From Ruminococcus turbiniformis (lineage in GTDB: Bacteria; Bacillota; Clostridia; Lachnospirales; Lachnospiraceae), in assembly GCF_020687545.1 (NCBI RefSeq), contig NZ_JAJEQX010000014.1:28016-92015 (forward strand): a stretch of DNA of 64,000 bases, given 5' to 3'. Shown one piece after another: positions 41,597 to 49,710 of this stretch. The notes under the pieces were generated by a model. That model saw nothing but the letters and a program-made list of their open reading frames with translations. It was not told the origin of the DNA and did not search any database. Every line of letters starts with the position of its first letter. The stretch's first letter is position 1. A program made the position numbers and the translations under genes.

Positions 41597-42884
41597 GGAA
41601 AATGCCTCCCTTCCTTACTGCATCCATATAGACCCCACCCCGGACGCTGGTTTCAATCTGTTTGCGTGTGTCTAGGGTGACCCCTGTGACAATGATAATA
41701 GATGTACCCAAAAACGAGATGGAGCCGATGTTAAATATCCCGCTTATGATAAGGGGGATTAGGGCGATTATACATAGCGCGCCTGCTCCGATCGTTACGG
41801 TCCAGCGCATCTGGTTTCTTAAATATTGTTGTGTTGCTGTCCCTGGCCGGATTCCCGGAATAGATGCCCCTGTTTTTTTCAGGTTATCCGCGATCTCCAT
41901 TGGGTTAAATACAATCCCGGCATAAAAGATGGAAAACGCGAATATCAGGATAATATAAAGCGCTGCCCCAATTGATTTTTCGGGATCAGACGGATCGAAC
42001 CATTCCGTTGTATTTAACAGCTGCACCAGCCAGTTATCAACACCAAAACTCTGCGCGATCATAACCGGGAGTGACAGGACGGTAGATGCAAAGATCACAG
42101 GGATAACACTCCCCGGGCATAATTTCAGCGGGATTTCTGAGCGCATTGGCCCTGATGCAGCAAGTTTTCCTGAGTGTACTACAGGGATGGATTTCTGCCC
42201 TTCCTGGACAGCAATTGCAAACGAGAAAAGCAGGAAAATGAAAACTGCGATCCCAATTCCAATGCTTACCATCACAGGGATCTTTCTCCCCGAAAGGAAC
42301 ACTTCATAGATTGTAGCGAACCCTGACGGGTAGGAGCTTAATATCCCCATGGTAAGGATCAGCGAAATACCATTTCCGACGAACTTGTCCTTGATGCACT
42401 TCCCGGCCAGTGACGTGATGAATGTACAGAGTGCCCATACGGAAGCAGCGCAAAGCACCCAGTACCATTTATAATCCATCAAAAGCCCTCCCCTTCCGTA
42501 GGAAACTGCAAGTAAAATTCCCTGGAAAAGTGAAAGGACTGTACCAGAGATAATTGTGGCCCATTCAATGATGTCTTGCTCCCTTTTTCCTCTTTTCTGG
42601 TATTCTTTCAGAGACGGGAATGCGAGCGCCATCAACTGGATAATAATAGAGGCCGTAATATACGGTGTAATCCCAAGGGCTCCTACCGTCATCTGGGACA
42701 GGCTGTTACCTGTGATCATATTCAAAAACTGTAAAGCTCCATTGTCACCGACTGTGAAAAACCCGGGGTTGACACCTGGGGTCGGGATCGACATGACCAC
42801 CTGGCATAGTGCCAGGATCAGAAGTGTCATCAATATCTTTTTCCGGTATTCCCGGTCTTTGAATGCTGCTTTTAAGATCTGCAT
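41583..42884 (-). CDS. secY: SecY-like protein translocation channel (accessory)
   Basis: 433 residues with ten membrane helices. Recognised segments: IPTPGVNPGFF after helix 1, GALGITPYITASIIIQLMAL, KDKFVGNGISLILTMGILSS, IPLKLCPGSVIPVIFASTVL, FNPMEIADNLKKTGASIPGI, and the C-terminal TLDTRKQIETSVRGG. The ribosome- and SecA-contact loops differ from housekeeping SecY: loop C4 reads EGQKSIPVVHSGKLAASGPM where a basic KRVVGRK-like stretch is usual, and the C5 loop and tail are also changed. This suggests a dedicated substrate range, as for accessory SecY2, or a dedicated partner. Its start has a hairpin between SD and ATG. Confidence 0.9.
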   Translation of the reverse strand: MQILKAAFKDREYRKKILMTLLILALCQVVMSIPTPGVNPGFFTVGDNGALQFLNMITGNSLSQMTVGALGITPYITASIIIQLMALAFPSLKEYQKRGKREQDIIEWATIISGTVLSLFQGILLAVSYGRGGLLMDYKWYWVLCAASVWALCTFITSLAGKCIKDKFVGNGISLILTMGILSSYPSGFATIYEVFLSGRKIPVMVSIGIGIAVFIFLLFSFAIAVQEGQKSIPVVHSGKLAASGPMRSEIPLKLCPGSVIPVIFASTVLSLPVMIAQSFGVDNWLVQLLNTTEWFDPSDPEKSIGAALYIILIFAFSIFYAGIVFNPMEIADNLKKTGASIPGIRPGTATQQYLRNQMRWTVTIGAGALCIIALIPLIISGIFNIGSISFLGTSIIIVTGVTLDTRKQIETSVRGGVYMDAVRKGGIFHGKK

Positions 42885-42893
42885 GTTGTTTTA

Positions 42894-42921
42894 CAGGAGC
42901 ATTGCTCCTGCGCCTCCTTCC
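42894..42921 (-). promoter_or_regulatory. SD-hairpin-start leader of secY
   Basis: GGAAGGAGGCG is followed by the perfect hairpin CAGGAGC/GCTCCTG (42894-42910), then nine bases to the ATG. Without folding, SD to ATG is 28 bases; with the hairpin formed it becomes about 11. Confidence 0.55.
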
Positions 42922-42960
42922 TTTGGTTATATTTGTAATGAACGTTCTTTTCTTCCCCGC

Positions 42961-43245
42961 TCAAAAATAGATGGACATCCGCTGCGTTACAATACACTGG
43001 TCTTCCGCAGCCGGAGGGAGCCAGCCCTGGATCTGACCATTGCCCTGGCATGGGACACGGATTTTTTCAGTTTGCTCACGTTTCCAGCCAATTTGTTCAA
43101 GGTAATTTATCACATCAGGCTTATCGAGCGGGATACGGACTGTAGCGCTAACAATACGGCCATCAATGATATCGTATCGGTAGAAATCTCCTGCCATATG
43201 TACTGGACGGATGATATCTTCAATTGTTTCGTAATTTTCTAACAT
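42961..43245 (-). CDS. small hypothetical protein upstream of secY
   Basis: 94 residues; ATG with GAGAGGAG. Alpha/beta: ENYETIEDIIRPVHMAGDFY, YDIIDGRIVSATVRIPLDKP, then INYLEQIGWKREQTEKIRVP. No membrane segment or signal. It is the first gene of the transcript that continues into secY and secE, so it may serve that export branch. No family recognised. Confidence 0.6.
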   Translation of the reverse strand: MLENYETIEDIIRPVHMAGDFYRYDIIDGRIVSATVRIPLDKPDVINYLEQIGWKREQTEKIRVPCQGNGQIQGWLPPAAEDQCIVTQRMSIYF

Positions 43246-43286
43246 GGTGCTCCTCTCTTTCTAATCTTTTCTTTATAGTTTTAAAG

Positions 43287-43293
43287 AATATGG
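43287..43293 (-). promoter_or_regulatory. CCATATT box before the secY operon
   Basis: The box is 42 bases upstream of ATG 43245 and is half of a divergent pair with 43361. Confidence 0.55.
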
Positions 43294-43360
43294 GTAATTG
43301 AATCTGACACATCCCTTTATTCATAACATTTTGAGAAATCCTATACATTTTGAGGACATA

Positions 43361-43367
43361 CCATATT
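43361..43367 (+). promoter_or_regulatory. CCATATT box before the P-loop kinase
   Basis: Plus-strand copy, 42 bases before ATG 43409. Confidence 0.55.
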
Positions 43368-43408
43368 TATATATACCCAAGTCAGAGTCAGGAAAAGGAG
43401 GGGCGAAT

Positions 43409-43864
43409 ATGCCAAAAGCGATTATTTTGGTCGGAATCCCGGGAGCTGGGAAAACGACATATGCAAAGAAATATTTCTCGGATGCTGTATACATCGGATC
43501 AGACGCAATCCGTAAAGAGTGGTATGGGAAAGAAAGTTGCATGGGAAATCATCGGAAAGTACATGCTGAGATGCACCGGAGATGTAAAGAAACATTGGCG
43601 TCGGGTAAAGATATTGTGATCGACAGCATGAATATCAGAGCTCATTCCAGAGCCAAGTTAATCCATGTCATGAAAAGTGCTGGAGCTTCTGTCCAGATCA
43701 CAGCTGTTTTTATTAATACGCCGTTGCACATTGCGCTTATGAATAATCGAAGGCGGGAGCGCCATGTCCCGCCCATTGGGATTGTGCTCCTGCATGTACT
43801 GCTTAAGCCGCCAAAGCAGCATGAGGGATTTGATTCTGTGTTATGCATTTCTCCAAATCCATAA
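43409..43864 (+). CDS. P-loop kinase (polynucleotide-kinase-like AAA_33)
   Basis: 151 residues from ATG 43409 (AAAAGGAGGG). Walker A ILVGIPGAGKTTYAKK at the very start, then YIGSDAIRKEWYG, the central helix HRKVHAEMHRRCKETLASGK and DIVIDSMNIRAHSRAKLIHV (Walker B-like), followed by a lid with RRRERHVPP. This order is that of the T4 polynucleotide-kinase-like zeta/AAA_33 group. Substrate may be nucleic acid 5' ends or a small molecule; it is not decided by sequence. It stands alone between divergent and convergent neighbours with its own terminator. Confidence 0.75.
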   Translation: MPKAIILVGIPGAGKTTYAKKYFSDAVYIGSDAIRKEWYGKESCMGNHRKVHAEMHRRCKETLASGKDIVIDSMNIRAHSRAKLIHVMKSAGASVQITAVFINTPLHIALMNNRRRERHVPPIGIVLLHVLLKPPKQHEGFDSVLCISPNP

Positions 43865-43869
43865 ATAAT

Positions 43870-43930
43870 GGGATACAGAACAGAGTGGAAATTTCCCTCT
43901 CCGTTTTGTATCCCGAAGAATTATTCTTTT
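43870..43930 (+). terminator. long hairpin terminator after the kinase
   Basis: GGGATACA/TGTATCCC base with an imperfect inner stem (43870-43914), followed by a TTATTCTTTT tail. Confidence 0.75.
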
Positions 43931-43976
43931 AAGAAATTCGGGCGAGAATTCTCGGTTACTTGTATCCGAGTAGTTT
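43929..43976 (+). mobile_element. solo IS200/IS605 hairpin scar
   Basis: 42 bases (43929-43970) are identical to the left end of the IS at 47468-49413, hairpin included. The sequence after the hairpin (TAGTTTAC) instead resembles that IS's right end (TAGTTCAC). No transposase is present. It lies just after the lexA stop. Confidence 0.65.
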
Positions 43977-44583
43977 ACGGGAATACCTTCATTGCAGCAA
44001 TCACACGGCCTAAAATATGGACATTTTTGACATATACAGGTTCCATACTGTCATTTTCAGGCTGCAAACGATAGTACCCGTCTGCTTCTACGAAGAATCG
44101 CTTTACAGTAGCTTCATCTCCGAGTAGGATGACAGCGATATCGCCGTTATCCACCGAGGAATCGCTGTCTACCAAGATAAGGTCACCATTACAAATGCCT
44201 GCGTTAATCATACTGTCGCCTTTGACCCTTAAGAAATAAGTACTGGAATTGACATATTTTTGGGGAGCCAGGAAGTAATCATCTATGTATTGGTCTGCAA
44301 GGATCGGTTTGCCGGCAGCAACTCTCCCAATCACCGGTATCGGTTCCGCTCGGTACGAAGCGTCCACGCTATCTATCACTTCAATCGCCCGTGGGCTCGT
44401 TGGGCTCCTGCGGATCAATCCATTTTCTTCCAACCGTGCCAGATATTTAGAAACGGAGGCTGTAGATTTCAAGCCGACAGCATCGCATATTTCCCGTACT
44501 GTTGGAGGATATCCCCGTTCGCTTGTCTGAGCCTTAATGTATTCATAGATTTCTTGTTGTTTTTCATCACCTTTCTGTGGCAT
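43975..44583 (-). CDS. lexA: LexA repressor
   Basis: 202 residues, normal length. Winged-helix N-terminus (EIYEYIKAQTSERGYPPTVR, AVGLKSTASVSKYLARLEEN). Cleavage site Ala-Gly in IGRVAAGKPILAD near 88, Ser in LRVKGDSMINAGICNGD near 123 and Lys in DEATVKRFFVE near 160. It is therefore a self-cleaving SOS repressor. No clear Gram-positive LexA box is seen just upstream. Its presence links the element's replication and repair block to DNA damage. The gene ends at the solo IS hairpin. Confidence 0.93.
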   Translation of the reverse strand: MPQKGDEKQQEIYEYIKAQTSERGYPPTVREICDAVGLKSTASVSKYLARLEENGLIRRSPTSPRAIEVIDSVDASYRAEPIPVIGRVAAGKPILADQYIDDYFLAPQKYVNSSTYFLRVKGDSMINAGICNGDLILVDSDSSVDNGDIAVILLGDEATVKRFFVEADGYYRLQPENDSMEPVYVKNVHILGRVIAAMKVFP

Positions 44584-44681
44584 ATGTCATACCTCCTTCC
44601 CACATTCTGATTTTCCTACGGTCCGTTAATGCGAGATTTAGCCCTTGCAATATTATATCACAACTATCGTTTTCCAGAAAC

Positions 44682-44706
44682 AAAAAGAGAGGCAAGCCTC
44701 TCTTTT
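44682..44706 (-). terminator. terminator after ssb
   Basis: AGAGAGGC/GCCTCTCT stem with a 2-base loop and T-run on the minus strand; A-run opposite. Confidence 0.85.
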
Positions 44707-44716
44707 CATTTTCCAC

Positions 44717-45181
44717 TTAATTAAATGGCAATTCTTCGTCAATGCCATCCGGAATGTTCATAAATCCGTCGTCATTTGAATTGGTAGACGGCGTAGCCGG
44801 TGCTGCCTGATTGTTGTTCGATTTCTGCCCCTTGCCGGATGCACGCGAAGCTTCACTCTCAGCCCTGCTTTCCGAAATCTCATTTTCTTCTACGATCACT
44901 TCAGTTGTGTATACTTTTACACCATCCCTGTTCGTGTAGCTTCCGGTCTGGATGCGCCCGGAAACGGATACGCGCATTCCCTGGCGGAAATATTTTTCTA
45001 CAAACTCTGCAGTCCTCCCAAATGCAACACACGGGATAAAGTCCGCTGCCGGTTCGCCTTCTCTCTTGAACCTGCGGTCCACAGCAACTGTATACCGCCC
45101 GATTGCCGTAGAATTTTCTCCCTGGGAATATCTGATTTCAGGATCCCTTGTTAACCTTCCTACTAAAATTGCCTTGTTCAT
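44717..45181 (-). CDS. ssb: single-stranded DNA-binding protein
   Basis: 154 residues; ATG with AGGAGG. Classical SSB: MNKAILVGRLTRDPEIRYSQ, FIPCVAFGRTAEFVEKYFRQ, GMRVSVSGRIQTGSYTNRDG. A flexible Q/N/S-rich linker follows, then the acidic tip IPDGIDEELPFN. Binds ssDNA during replication and recruits partners through the tip. Next to the UvrD-like helicase and lexA. Confidence 0.95.
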   Translation of the reverse strand: MNKAILVGRLTRDPEIRYSQGENSTAIGRYTVAVDRRFKREGEPAADFIPCVAFGRTAEFVEKYFRQGMRVSVSGRIQTGSYTNRDGVKVYTTEVIVEENEISESRAESEASRASGKGQKSNNNQAAPATPSTNSNDDGFMNIPDGIDEELPFN

Positions 45182-45215
45182 TAAATGTTCCTCCTTTTAT
45201 AATGATTACATTACC

Positions 45216-45222
45216 AATATGG
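45216..45222 (-). promoter_or_regulatory. CCATATT box before ssb
   Basis: The box is 35 bases before the ssb start and lies within the last codons region of the helicase gene's downstream flank. Confidence 0.5.
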
Positions 45223-45234
45223 ATAAACAGAGAG

Positions 45235-47046
45235 TTATTGTTTCATTTCCAGCAGGTACGGAGATGGCACAATTTGTCCCTTTCCTGTACTTTTATATCC
45301 GAAGAGACTCAGATAGTCTTTTGCCCGCGTAACCGCCACATAAAACAGCCGCCTCTCCTCCTCTAACTCATCTGGTGATTCTGCACGCTTAAATGGGGCA
45401 AATCCAGTTACGCAATCGACAATGAAAACATATTTCCACTCTAAACCTTTTGACTTATGCATCGTAGACAAAACGACCCCATCTGTGACAGAAGACGCAT
45501 CTTTCAACGCCTTTTCATAATTCCTTACATATTGATCCCATTTGTTCCAATCGTTTCCAGCTTTTATAAGATCCTTTGTATACTGCCTCCAAATTTCATG
45601 CAATGTATCTGCATCTTCGTTTCTGTATCGTGCGTAATCATCAATATACTTTTTGTAGTTTGCACGATTATAAAGGTAATCAATTGCTGCAGCAGGGTCC
45701 CGTTTGGCAAACTCTCTGACAGCGAAATAAAACTCATATATTTGGTCTGCCTGCTTTTCCTTTTTCCACTCGTCTATCCTTAATTTATTTGCTCTGTCAA
45801 GCATATACGTTAAATCCAACCCATTTGTCAGGACTTCTTTACTGATCCATCTCTGGGGATGGTTTGCTGCCTGTGCTACAATGTATGGTTTTGCGTTGCC
45901 TTCTGCAATCTTCCTATATGCCTGGATATCTCGATACATCCAATGATCATATCTACTTTTGATCGGTTCAGTACAAAAAAAGGGGATTTTCTCTTCTACA
46001 AAAAGCGCCGCAAAGGCTTCGGACTGGCGGTTTGTTCGATATAGGATCGCTATATCCTTTTCTCCAGCATGTAAGAGTTCTTTAATTTTCTGTACAACAA
46101 GTATATTTTGTGTGTTCCGTGACCTTGTAATATATGATACAACTTTTCCCCGGCCTGTTCGGGTTGCACGAAACTCCTTATCAAATCTAGTTTTGTTATG
46201 ACTGATTAAATGGTCAGCGGCATGGATTATTTCCTTACAGGAACGGTAATTTGTACCCATACGCACAATTTTGCAATCAGGATAATGTTCCTGGAACCCA
46301 AGCATTATTTCAGGCCTTGCCCCCCGGAAAGCATAGATTGACTGGTCATCATCTCCAACTACTGCGAGGTTGCCATTATCCCCGGCCAGTTTGTAGATAA
46401 TGTCGCGTTGGATATAGTTTGTATCCTGATATTCGTCTACTTGAATATACTGGTACTGTTCTTTTAACCATGATAGGCACTCTCCATCTAACGAGGAATA
46501 TGCGATATCAAGCATATCGTCATAATCTATTTTTCTGTTTGCCTTTTTAAACGACTCGTAACCCCAGTACAGTTTTAAAAATAATCCTCTGTCATCACAG
46601 CAATTCATCTTATAGTTTCCTTCAGGAATCCGGTTATTTTTCATAACTGAAATGTCATTTAAAAGGGCGGATATAAACTCCTGTTTGTCATTTATCTGTG
46701 TCTCATTTTTCAACAGATCGTAAAAAAAGCTCCATGTTTCCGCCGGCGTAAGAAGGTCATCCCTGGCAAATCCCTTAAATTTGCGGATGATTGCAAAACA
46801 TAAGGCATGGATTGTACTAAAGGTTATCCCCTCCTGGTTTCCGTAGTTCGCAGCATATCTGGTACGCATCTCTCCTGCAGCCGCTGCCGTAAACGTTATC
46901 ATCAATATATTTTGGATTCCTGACTCCACCATATGGTTTATCCGCCGTAAAAGCGTGGTTGTTTTTCCGCTCCCCGGGCACGCAATAACCAGAATTTGAC
47001 CATTTATAGTGTTAATTACTTCTTCCTGTGCTTCATTTTTCTGCAT
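45235..47046 (-). CDS. UvrD/PcrA-like superfamily 1A helicase
   Basis: 603 residues, shorter than PcrA (about 740). Motifs: Walker A LVIACPGSGKTTTLLRR, Ia LMITFTAAAAGEM, II YIQVDEYQDTNYIQRD, III LAVVGDDDQSIYAFRGARPE, IV GTNYRSCKEIIHAA, V VLSTMHKSKGLEWKYVFI, VI EERRLFYVAVTRAKD. It is a 3'-5' helicase by family. The C-terminal region after motif VI is very short, so the accessory interaction tail of PcrA is missing. It could support rolling-circle replication or transfer of the element. Confidence 0.92.
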   Translation of the reverse strand: MQKNEAQEEVINTINGQILVIACPGSGKTTTLLRRINHMVESGIQNILMITFTAAAAGEMRTRYAANYGNQEGITFSTIHALCFAIIRKFKGFARDDLLTPAETWSFFYDLLKNETQINDKQEFISALLNDISVMKNNRIPEGNYKMNCCDDRGLFLKLYWGYESFKKANRKIDYDDMLDIAYSSLDGECLSWLKEQYQYIQVDEYQDTNYIQRDIIYKLAGDNGNLAVVGDDDQSIYAFRGARPEIMLGFQEHYPDCKIVRMGTNYRSCKEIIHAADHLISHNKTRFDKEFRATRTGRGKVVSYITRSRNTQNILVVQKIKELLHAGEKDIAILYRTNRQSEAFAALFVEEKIPFFCTEPIKSRYDHWMYRDIQAYRKIAEGNAKPYIVAQAANHPQRWISKEVLTNGLDLTYMLDRANKLRIDEWKKEKQADQIYEFYFAVREFAKRDPAAAIDYLYNRANYKKYIDDYARYRNEDADTLHEIWRQYTKDLIKAGNDWNKWDQYVRNYEKALKDASSVTDGVVLSTMHKSKGLEWKYVFIVDCVTGFAPFKRAESPDELEEERRLFYVAVTRAKDYLSLFGYKSTGKGQIVPSPYLLEMKQ

Positions 47047-47069
47047 TTTCTTTCCCTCCTGTTTCGAGG

Positions 47070-47076
47070 AATATGG
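47070..47076 (-). promoter_or_regulatory. CCATATT box before the UvrD-like gene
   Basis: The box is 24 bases before ATG, the shortest distance of the series, with AGGAGG between. Confidence 0.5.
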
Positions 47077-47157
47077 TTAACTTGCAATATCATAATACCG
47101 TTTTTTTTAAGCAATAACTTTTTGCTGATACTTCTTATCAGGCTATCATCGGACTCA

Positions 47158-47319
47158 TTTGGTTACTCTGACCCAACTTAAACATATCCGACAGGGCAGC
47201 GGTCTGTTGCGTCAACCGAAGGTGTCATGACCCGTCTATCGTAGCACTCATTTCTGAGTCCTTAGTCTGGTGAACCATTTAACAGAAGCCACTGACCTTT
47301 ACGGTCTGTGGTAGTTCAC
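47158..47319 (+). repeat. 162-bp nonautonomous IS605-like repeat, copy 1
   Basis: Nearly identical (about three differences) to 50923-51084, with different flanks on both sides. It ends in a hairpin (CCACTGACC/GGTCTGTGG, one mismatch) followed by TAGTTCAC, the same right-end terminus as the two complete IS elements here. No coding capacity. Confidence 0.75.
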
Positions 47320-47467
47320 TGCATTAAATTATGGAATTATAAGGCAATAATGGCTGCATATCAGCAATTTTTTCGTTGAGATGCAGCCACATTGTTCTGT
47401 ATATCTAAGATATTCAGAATTTTGAATAAGAGAGCCTAATTGAGAACGGAAACTTCACATTTCTACG
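47320..47467. other. short gap with a 9-bp inverted repeat
   Basis: TGGCTGCAT (47351-47359) and ATGCAGCCA (47381-47389) form a hairpin. The minus strand has a 22-codon frame starting MWLHLNEKIADMQ here, probably a remnant. Otherwise nothing is recognised. Confidence 0.3.
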
Positions 47468-47469
47468 GT

Positions 47470-47653
47470 GAACTACTCGGATACAAGTAACCGAGCTTCC
47501 GATACCTTCGCTGGCGGAGCCAGCGTCGAAATCTTCTTTTATTCCTGCTTGACCGGGTGACATATTATGGCATGACTGTAACCACGCACCCCGTAGTTCA
47601 ACAGGCTAACCCCGGTGTCCCACCGGTTTTTTGCCGATATGAGGCTTTTTTAT
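47470..47653 (-). ncRNA. putative omega-RNA / right-end region of the second IS
   Basis: About 180 noncoding bases after the tnpB stop with hairpins (accggtgtcccaccggt-like near 47611-47626) ending in the terminal hairpin. The flank that would serve as guide begins CGTAGAAATGTGAAG on the minus strand. Confidence 0.5.
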
Positions 47654-48856
47654 CTATGCGGATAGGGAATCTAAATAAACCCGCATTCCTTCATTCCGAA
47701 TATTGATGGCTGCCTGATGATCACGCCCCATTACGTTTCCACATTCCGGGCAGATATATTGGCGTTCAGAGAGTTTCAGCTCCTTGTATACATGGCCGCA
47801 TACACTGCACTTCTTACTGGATGGGAACCATTTATCAATACGGATAATGACGCATCCATACCAACCGGCTTTATAATCCAGCATATCCGTAAACATTCCC
47901 CAGCCATTATCGCTGACGGATTTCCCGAATGACAGGGCTTTCTTGATTGCCGATAGATCCAGATCCTCGATGCAGACCAGGTCGTAGTCCGTTACCAGAC
48001 GATAGGACAGTTTGTGTAAAAAATCCGCCCGCTGATGCTTGGCTTTCGCATGCAGCTTTGCGATCTTTACCAACTGCTTCTGATAATTATTGGAATCCTT
48101 TTCCATGCGCGAAAGGTGTCTCTGTTCCCGGGCAATCCGTTTCTCGATATTCCGGTAAGGCTTCGGGTAGGATGGGATGTCCCCGTTGGAGTCAACATAC
48201 AGTTCAGGCAGGGACATATCAAGCCCAATTGCCTGAAGTTGCCCTTCTGTCTTGTGTGCCGCCTTTTTCCCAACCGATTTTTTTGGGTACTCAAACACCA
48301 GGGAAAAGTACCATTTCCCATTTGGCTCATGCGTTACGGTGCAGCTTTTCAGCAGCCCACCGGCTTTGATCTTACGGTGTACACGGAGTTTAACCGGTTC
48401 TTTCACTTTTGGGAGCTTCAGCATACAGCCTTCCAGATAAAGGTTCTTCTTTTTTGCATTTGAAAGGTTTGTTGTATAGGAATCCCTGCATGCATGTTTT
48501 TTCTTGAAATGCGGATATCCTTTCTTACCCAAAAGGAAATCATTTACAGCACTGGTGAACCTCAGCTGCACATTACAAAGGCATAAAGAATCCATGTCCC
48601 GAAGCCACTTGAGGCCGGGTTCCTTCTTGTATTCGGCTGGCGTTTTGATCGGATCAGACTGACCTTTTTCTTCATAGCTTGATTTCCATTCGCCCAGCAT
48701 CCGGTTCCACAGAAACCGTGCGGCCCCAATGTACTGCCGCAGCAGACATTCCTGTTCCGTGTCAGGAAATCCTTCAAACCGGTATGCCACCTGTTCTACG
48801 GCGTCTGCTTTCTCTTTTCCCCTTTGTCCGGGAAACCTTTTTGGCATATGGAACAT
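47654..48856 (-). CDS. tnpB: TnpB RNA-guided nuclease of IS200/IS605
   Basis: 400 residues, full length. N-terminal helix-turn-helix region (VAYRFEGFPDTEQECLLRQY, GAARFLWNRMLGEW). RuvC residues: Asp in QAIGLDMSLPELYVD near 212, Glu in LVCIEDLDLSAIKK near 297 and Asp in MGRDHQAAINIRNEG near 377. Zinc ribbon CSVCGHVYKEL and CPECGN. Catalytically complete. Only distantly related to the tnpB at 31456. It starts five bases after tnpA. Confidence 0.92.
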   Translation of the reverse strand: MFHMPKRFPGQRGKEKADAVEQVAYRFEGFPDTEQECLLRQYIGAARFLWNRMLGEWKSSYEEKGQSDPIKTPAEYKKEPGLKWLRDMDSLCLCNVQLRFTSAVNDFLLGKKGYPHFKKKHACRDSYTTNLSNAKKKNLYLEGCMLKLPKVKEPVKLRVHRKIKAGGLLKSCTVTHEPNGKWYFSLVFEYPKKSVGKKAAHKTEGQLQAIGLDMSLPELYVDSNGDIPSYPKPYRNIEKRIAREQRHLSRMEKDSNNYQKQLVKIAKLHAKAKHQRADFLHKLSYRLVTDYDLVCIEDLDLSAIKKALSFGKSVSDNGWGMFTDMLDYKAGWYGCVIIRIDKWFPSSKKCSVCGHVYKELKLSERQYICPECGNVMGRDHQAAINIRNEGMRVYLDSLSA

Positions 48857-48861
48857 CCCCT

Positions 48862-49275
48862 TTATAATTGGCAGTATTTTGGGCGTTCAATATACCGCAT
48901 AATGTTTTCTTCCGACGTTGAGCCGATTGTCTCACAAAAATAGGACCCATTCCAAAGCTGCCCTTTCCACAGGTGATTCCTGATCTCCGGGTACTCTTTT
49001 AGGAGTGTGTTGCCGCTGATCCCTTTCAGGTACTTTACGATCTGTGTAACCGAAAGCTTTGGCGGGGCTGATACAAAACAATGCACATGGTCATTGTCAC
49101 CGACTTTACACTTCACGACAGTAAACCCTTTATCGGCGGCGATGGCATGTGTCAGCTCCTGCAGCCTGCTGCTGATCGTTGGAGTAAGCACTTTTCTACG
49201 GTATTTGACACACCATACAATATGGTAATTGATGTTATATACGCAAGTTCTTGCGTGGGTATATTTATTCTCCAT
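48862..49275 (-). CDS. tnpA: TnpA Y1 transposase of IS200/IS605
   Basis: 137 residues. HUH motif GDNDHVHCFVSAPPKL near 66 and catalytic Tyr in LWNGSYFCETIGSTSEE. Family strand YNINYHIVWCVKYRRKVLTP. It acts on single-stranded DNA with the flanking hairpins. Complete and probably active. Confidence 0.92.
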   Translation of the reverse strand: MENKYTHARTCVYNINYHIVWCVKYRRKVLTPTISSRLQELTHAIAADKGFTVVKCKVGDNDHVHCFVSAPPKLSVTQIVKYLKGISGNTLLKEYPEIRNHLWKGQLWNGSYFCETIGSTSEENIMRYIERPKYCQL

Positions 49276-49413
49276 ACAGATTGTATAGCATATTTTGTAT
49301 CTGTATACACTATAAATCTAAGATATATTTGTTACATATAGTAGATGTTGATACAAAAAACGGGCTTTCATCTCGGATACAAGTAACCGAGAATTCTCGC
49401 CCGAATTTCTTAA

Positions 49414-49560
49414 AAAGGTTACGAAGCAGGTTCACAATGTCATCACTGTCTGCATTTAAGAAGGCCGCTTCGTTGATATTGGAAAGAGTTTCGAGTTCTC
49501 CGTTGTCATCATAGTTGTAAGCAATGGTGTAGACCGGGATCTGCAATCCTTTTTGCTCGA
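49414..49560 (-). pseudogene. C-terminal fragment of a VWA-domain protein
   Basis: About 49 codons (IEQKGLQIPVYTIAYNYDDN, then ETLSNINEAAFLNADSDDIV, NLLRNLF) match the end of the von Willebrand A domain proteins found near TelA-type genes. The front half is missing and the end is cut by the left hairpin of the IS. Not functional as it stands. Confidence 0.55.
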
Positions 49561-49650
49561 TTAGATAGTCTTGCCAATACAGTATCCGACAAGATATCCA
49601 ACTCCCATTCCCATAAAGATAAAAATAACGTCAATAAATGTTCTGATCAT
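49561..49650 (-). CDS. 29-residue hydrophobic peptide
   Basis: ATG 49650 has GAGGAG eight bases upstream. The peptide begins MIRTFIDVIFIFMGMGVGYL and ends CIGKTI, a single membrane helix rich in glycine. The stop directly abuts the VWA fragment. It could be a genuine small membrane protein or the start of a gene lost by deletion. Confidence 0.45.
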   Translation of the reverse strand: MIRTFIDVIFIFMGMGVGYLVGYCIGKTI

Positions 49651-49710
49651 ATTTTCTCCTCTTGATTTTTTATACCCGTTTCCCTATTAGAAAGGGAAAC
49701 GGGAAGGCGT

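Larger units (their letters stand above)
47468..49413 (-). mobile_element. complete IS200/IS605-family element with identical end hairpins
   Basis: The hairpin CTCGGATACAAGTAACCGAG occurs at both ends (47476-47495 and 49372-49391). tnpA (48862) and tnpB (47654) lie between, both on the minus strand. The right end is TAGTTCAC. The insertion lies against a truncated VWA-domain gene fragment. Confidence 0.88.
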
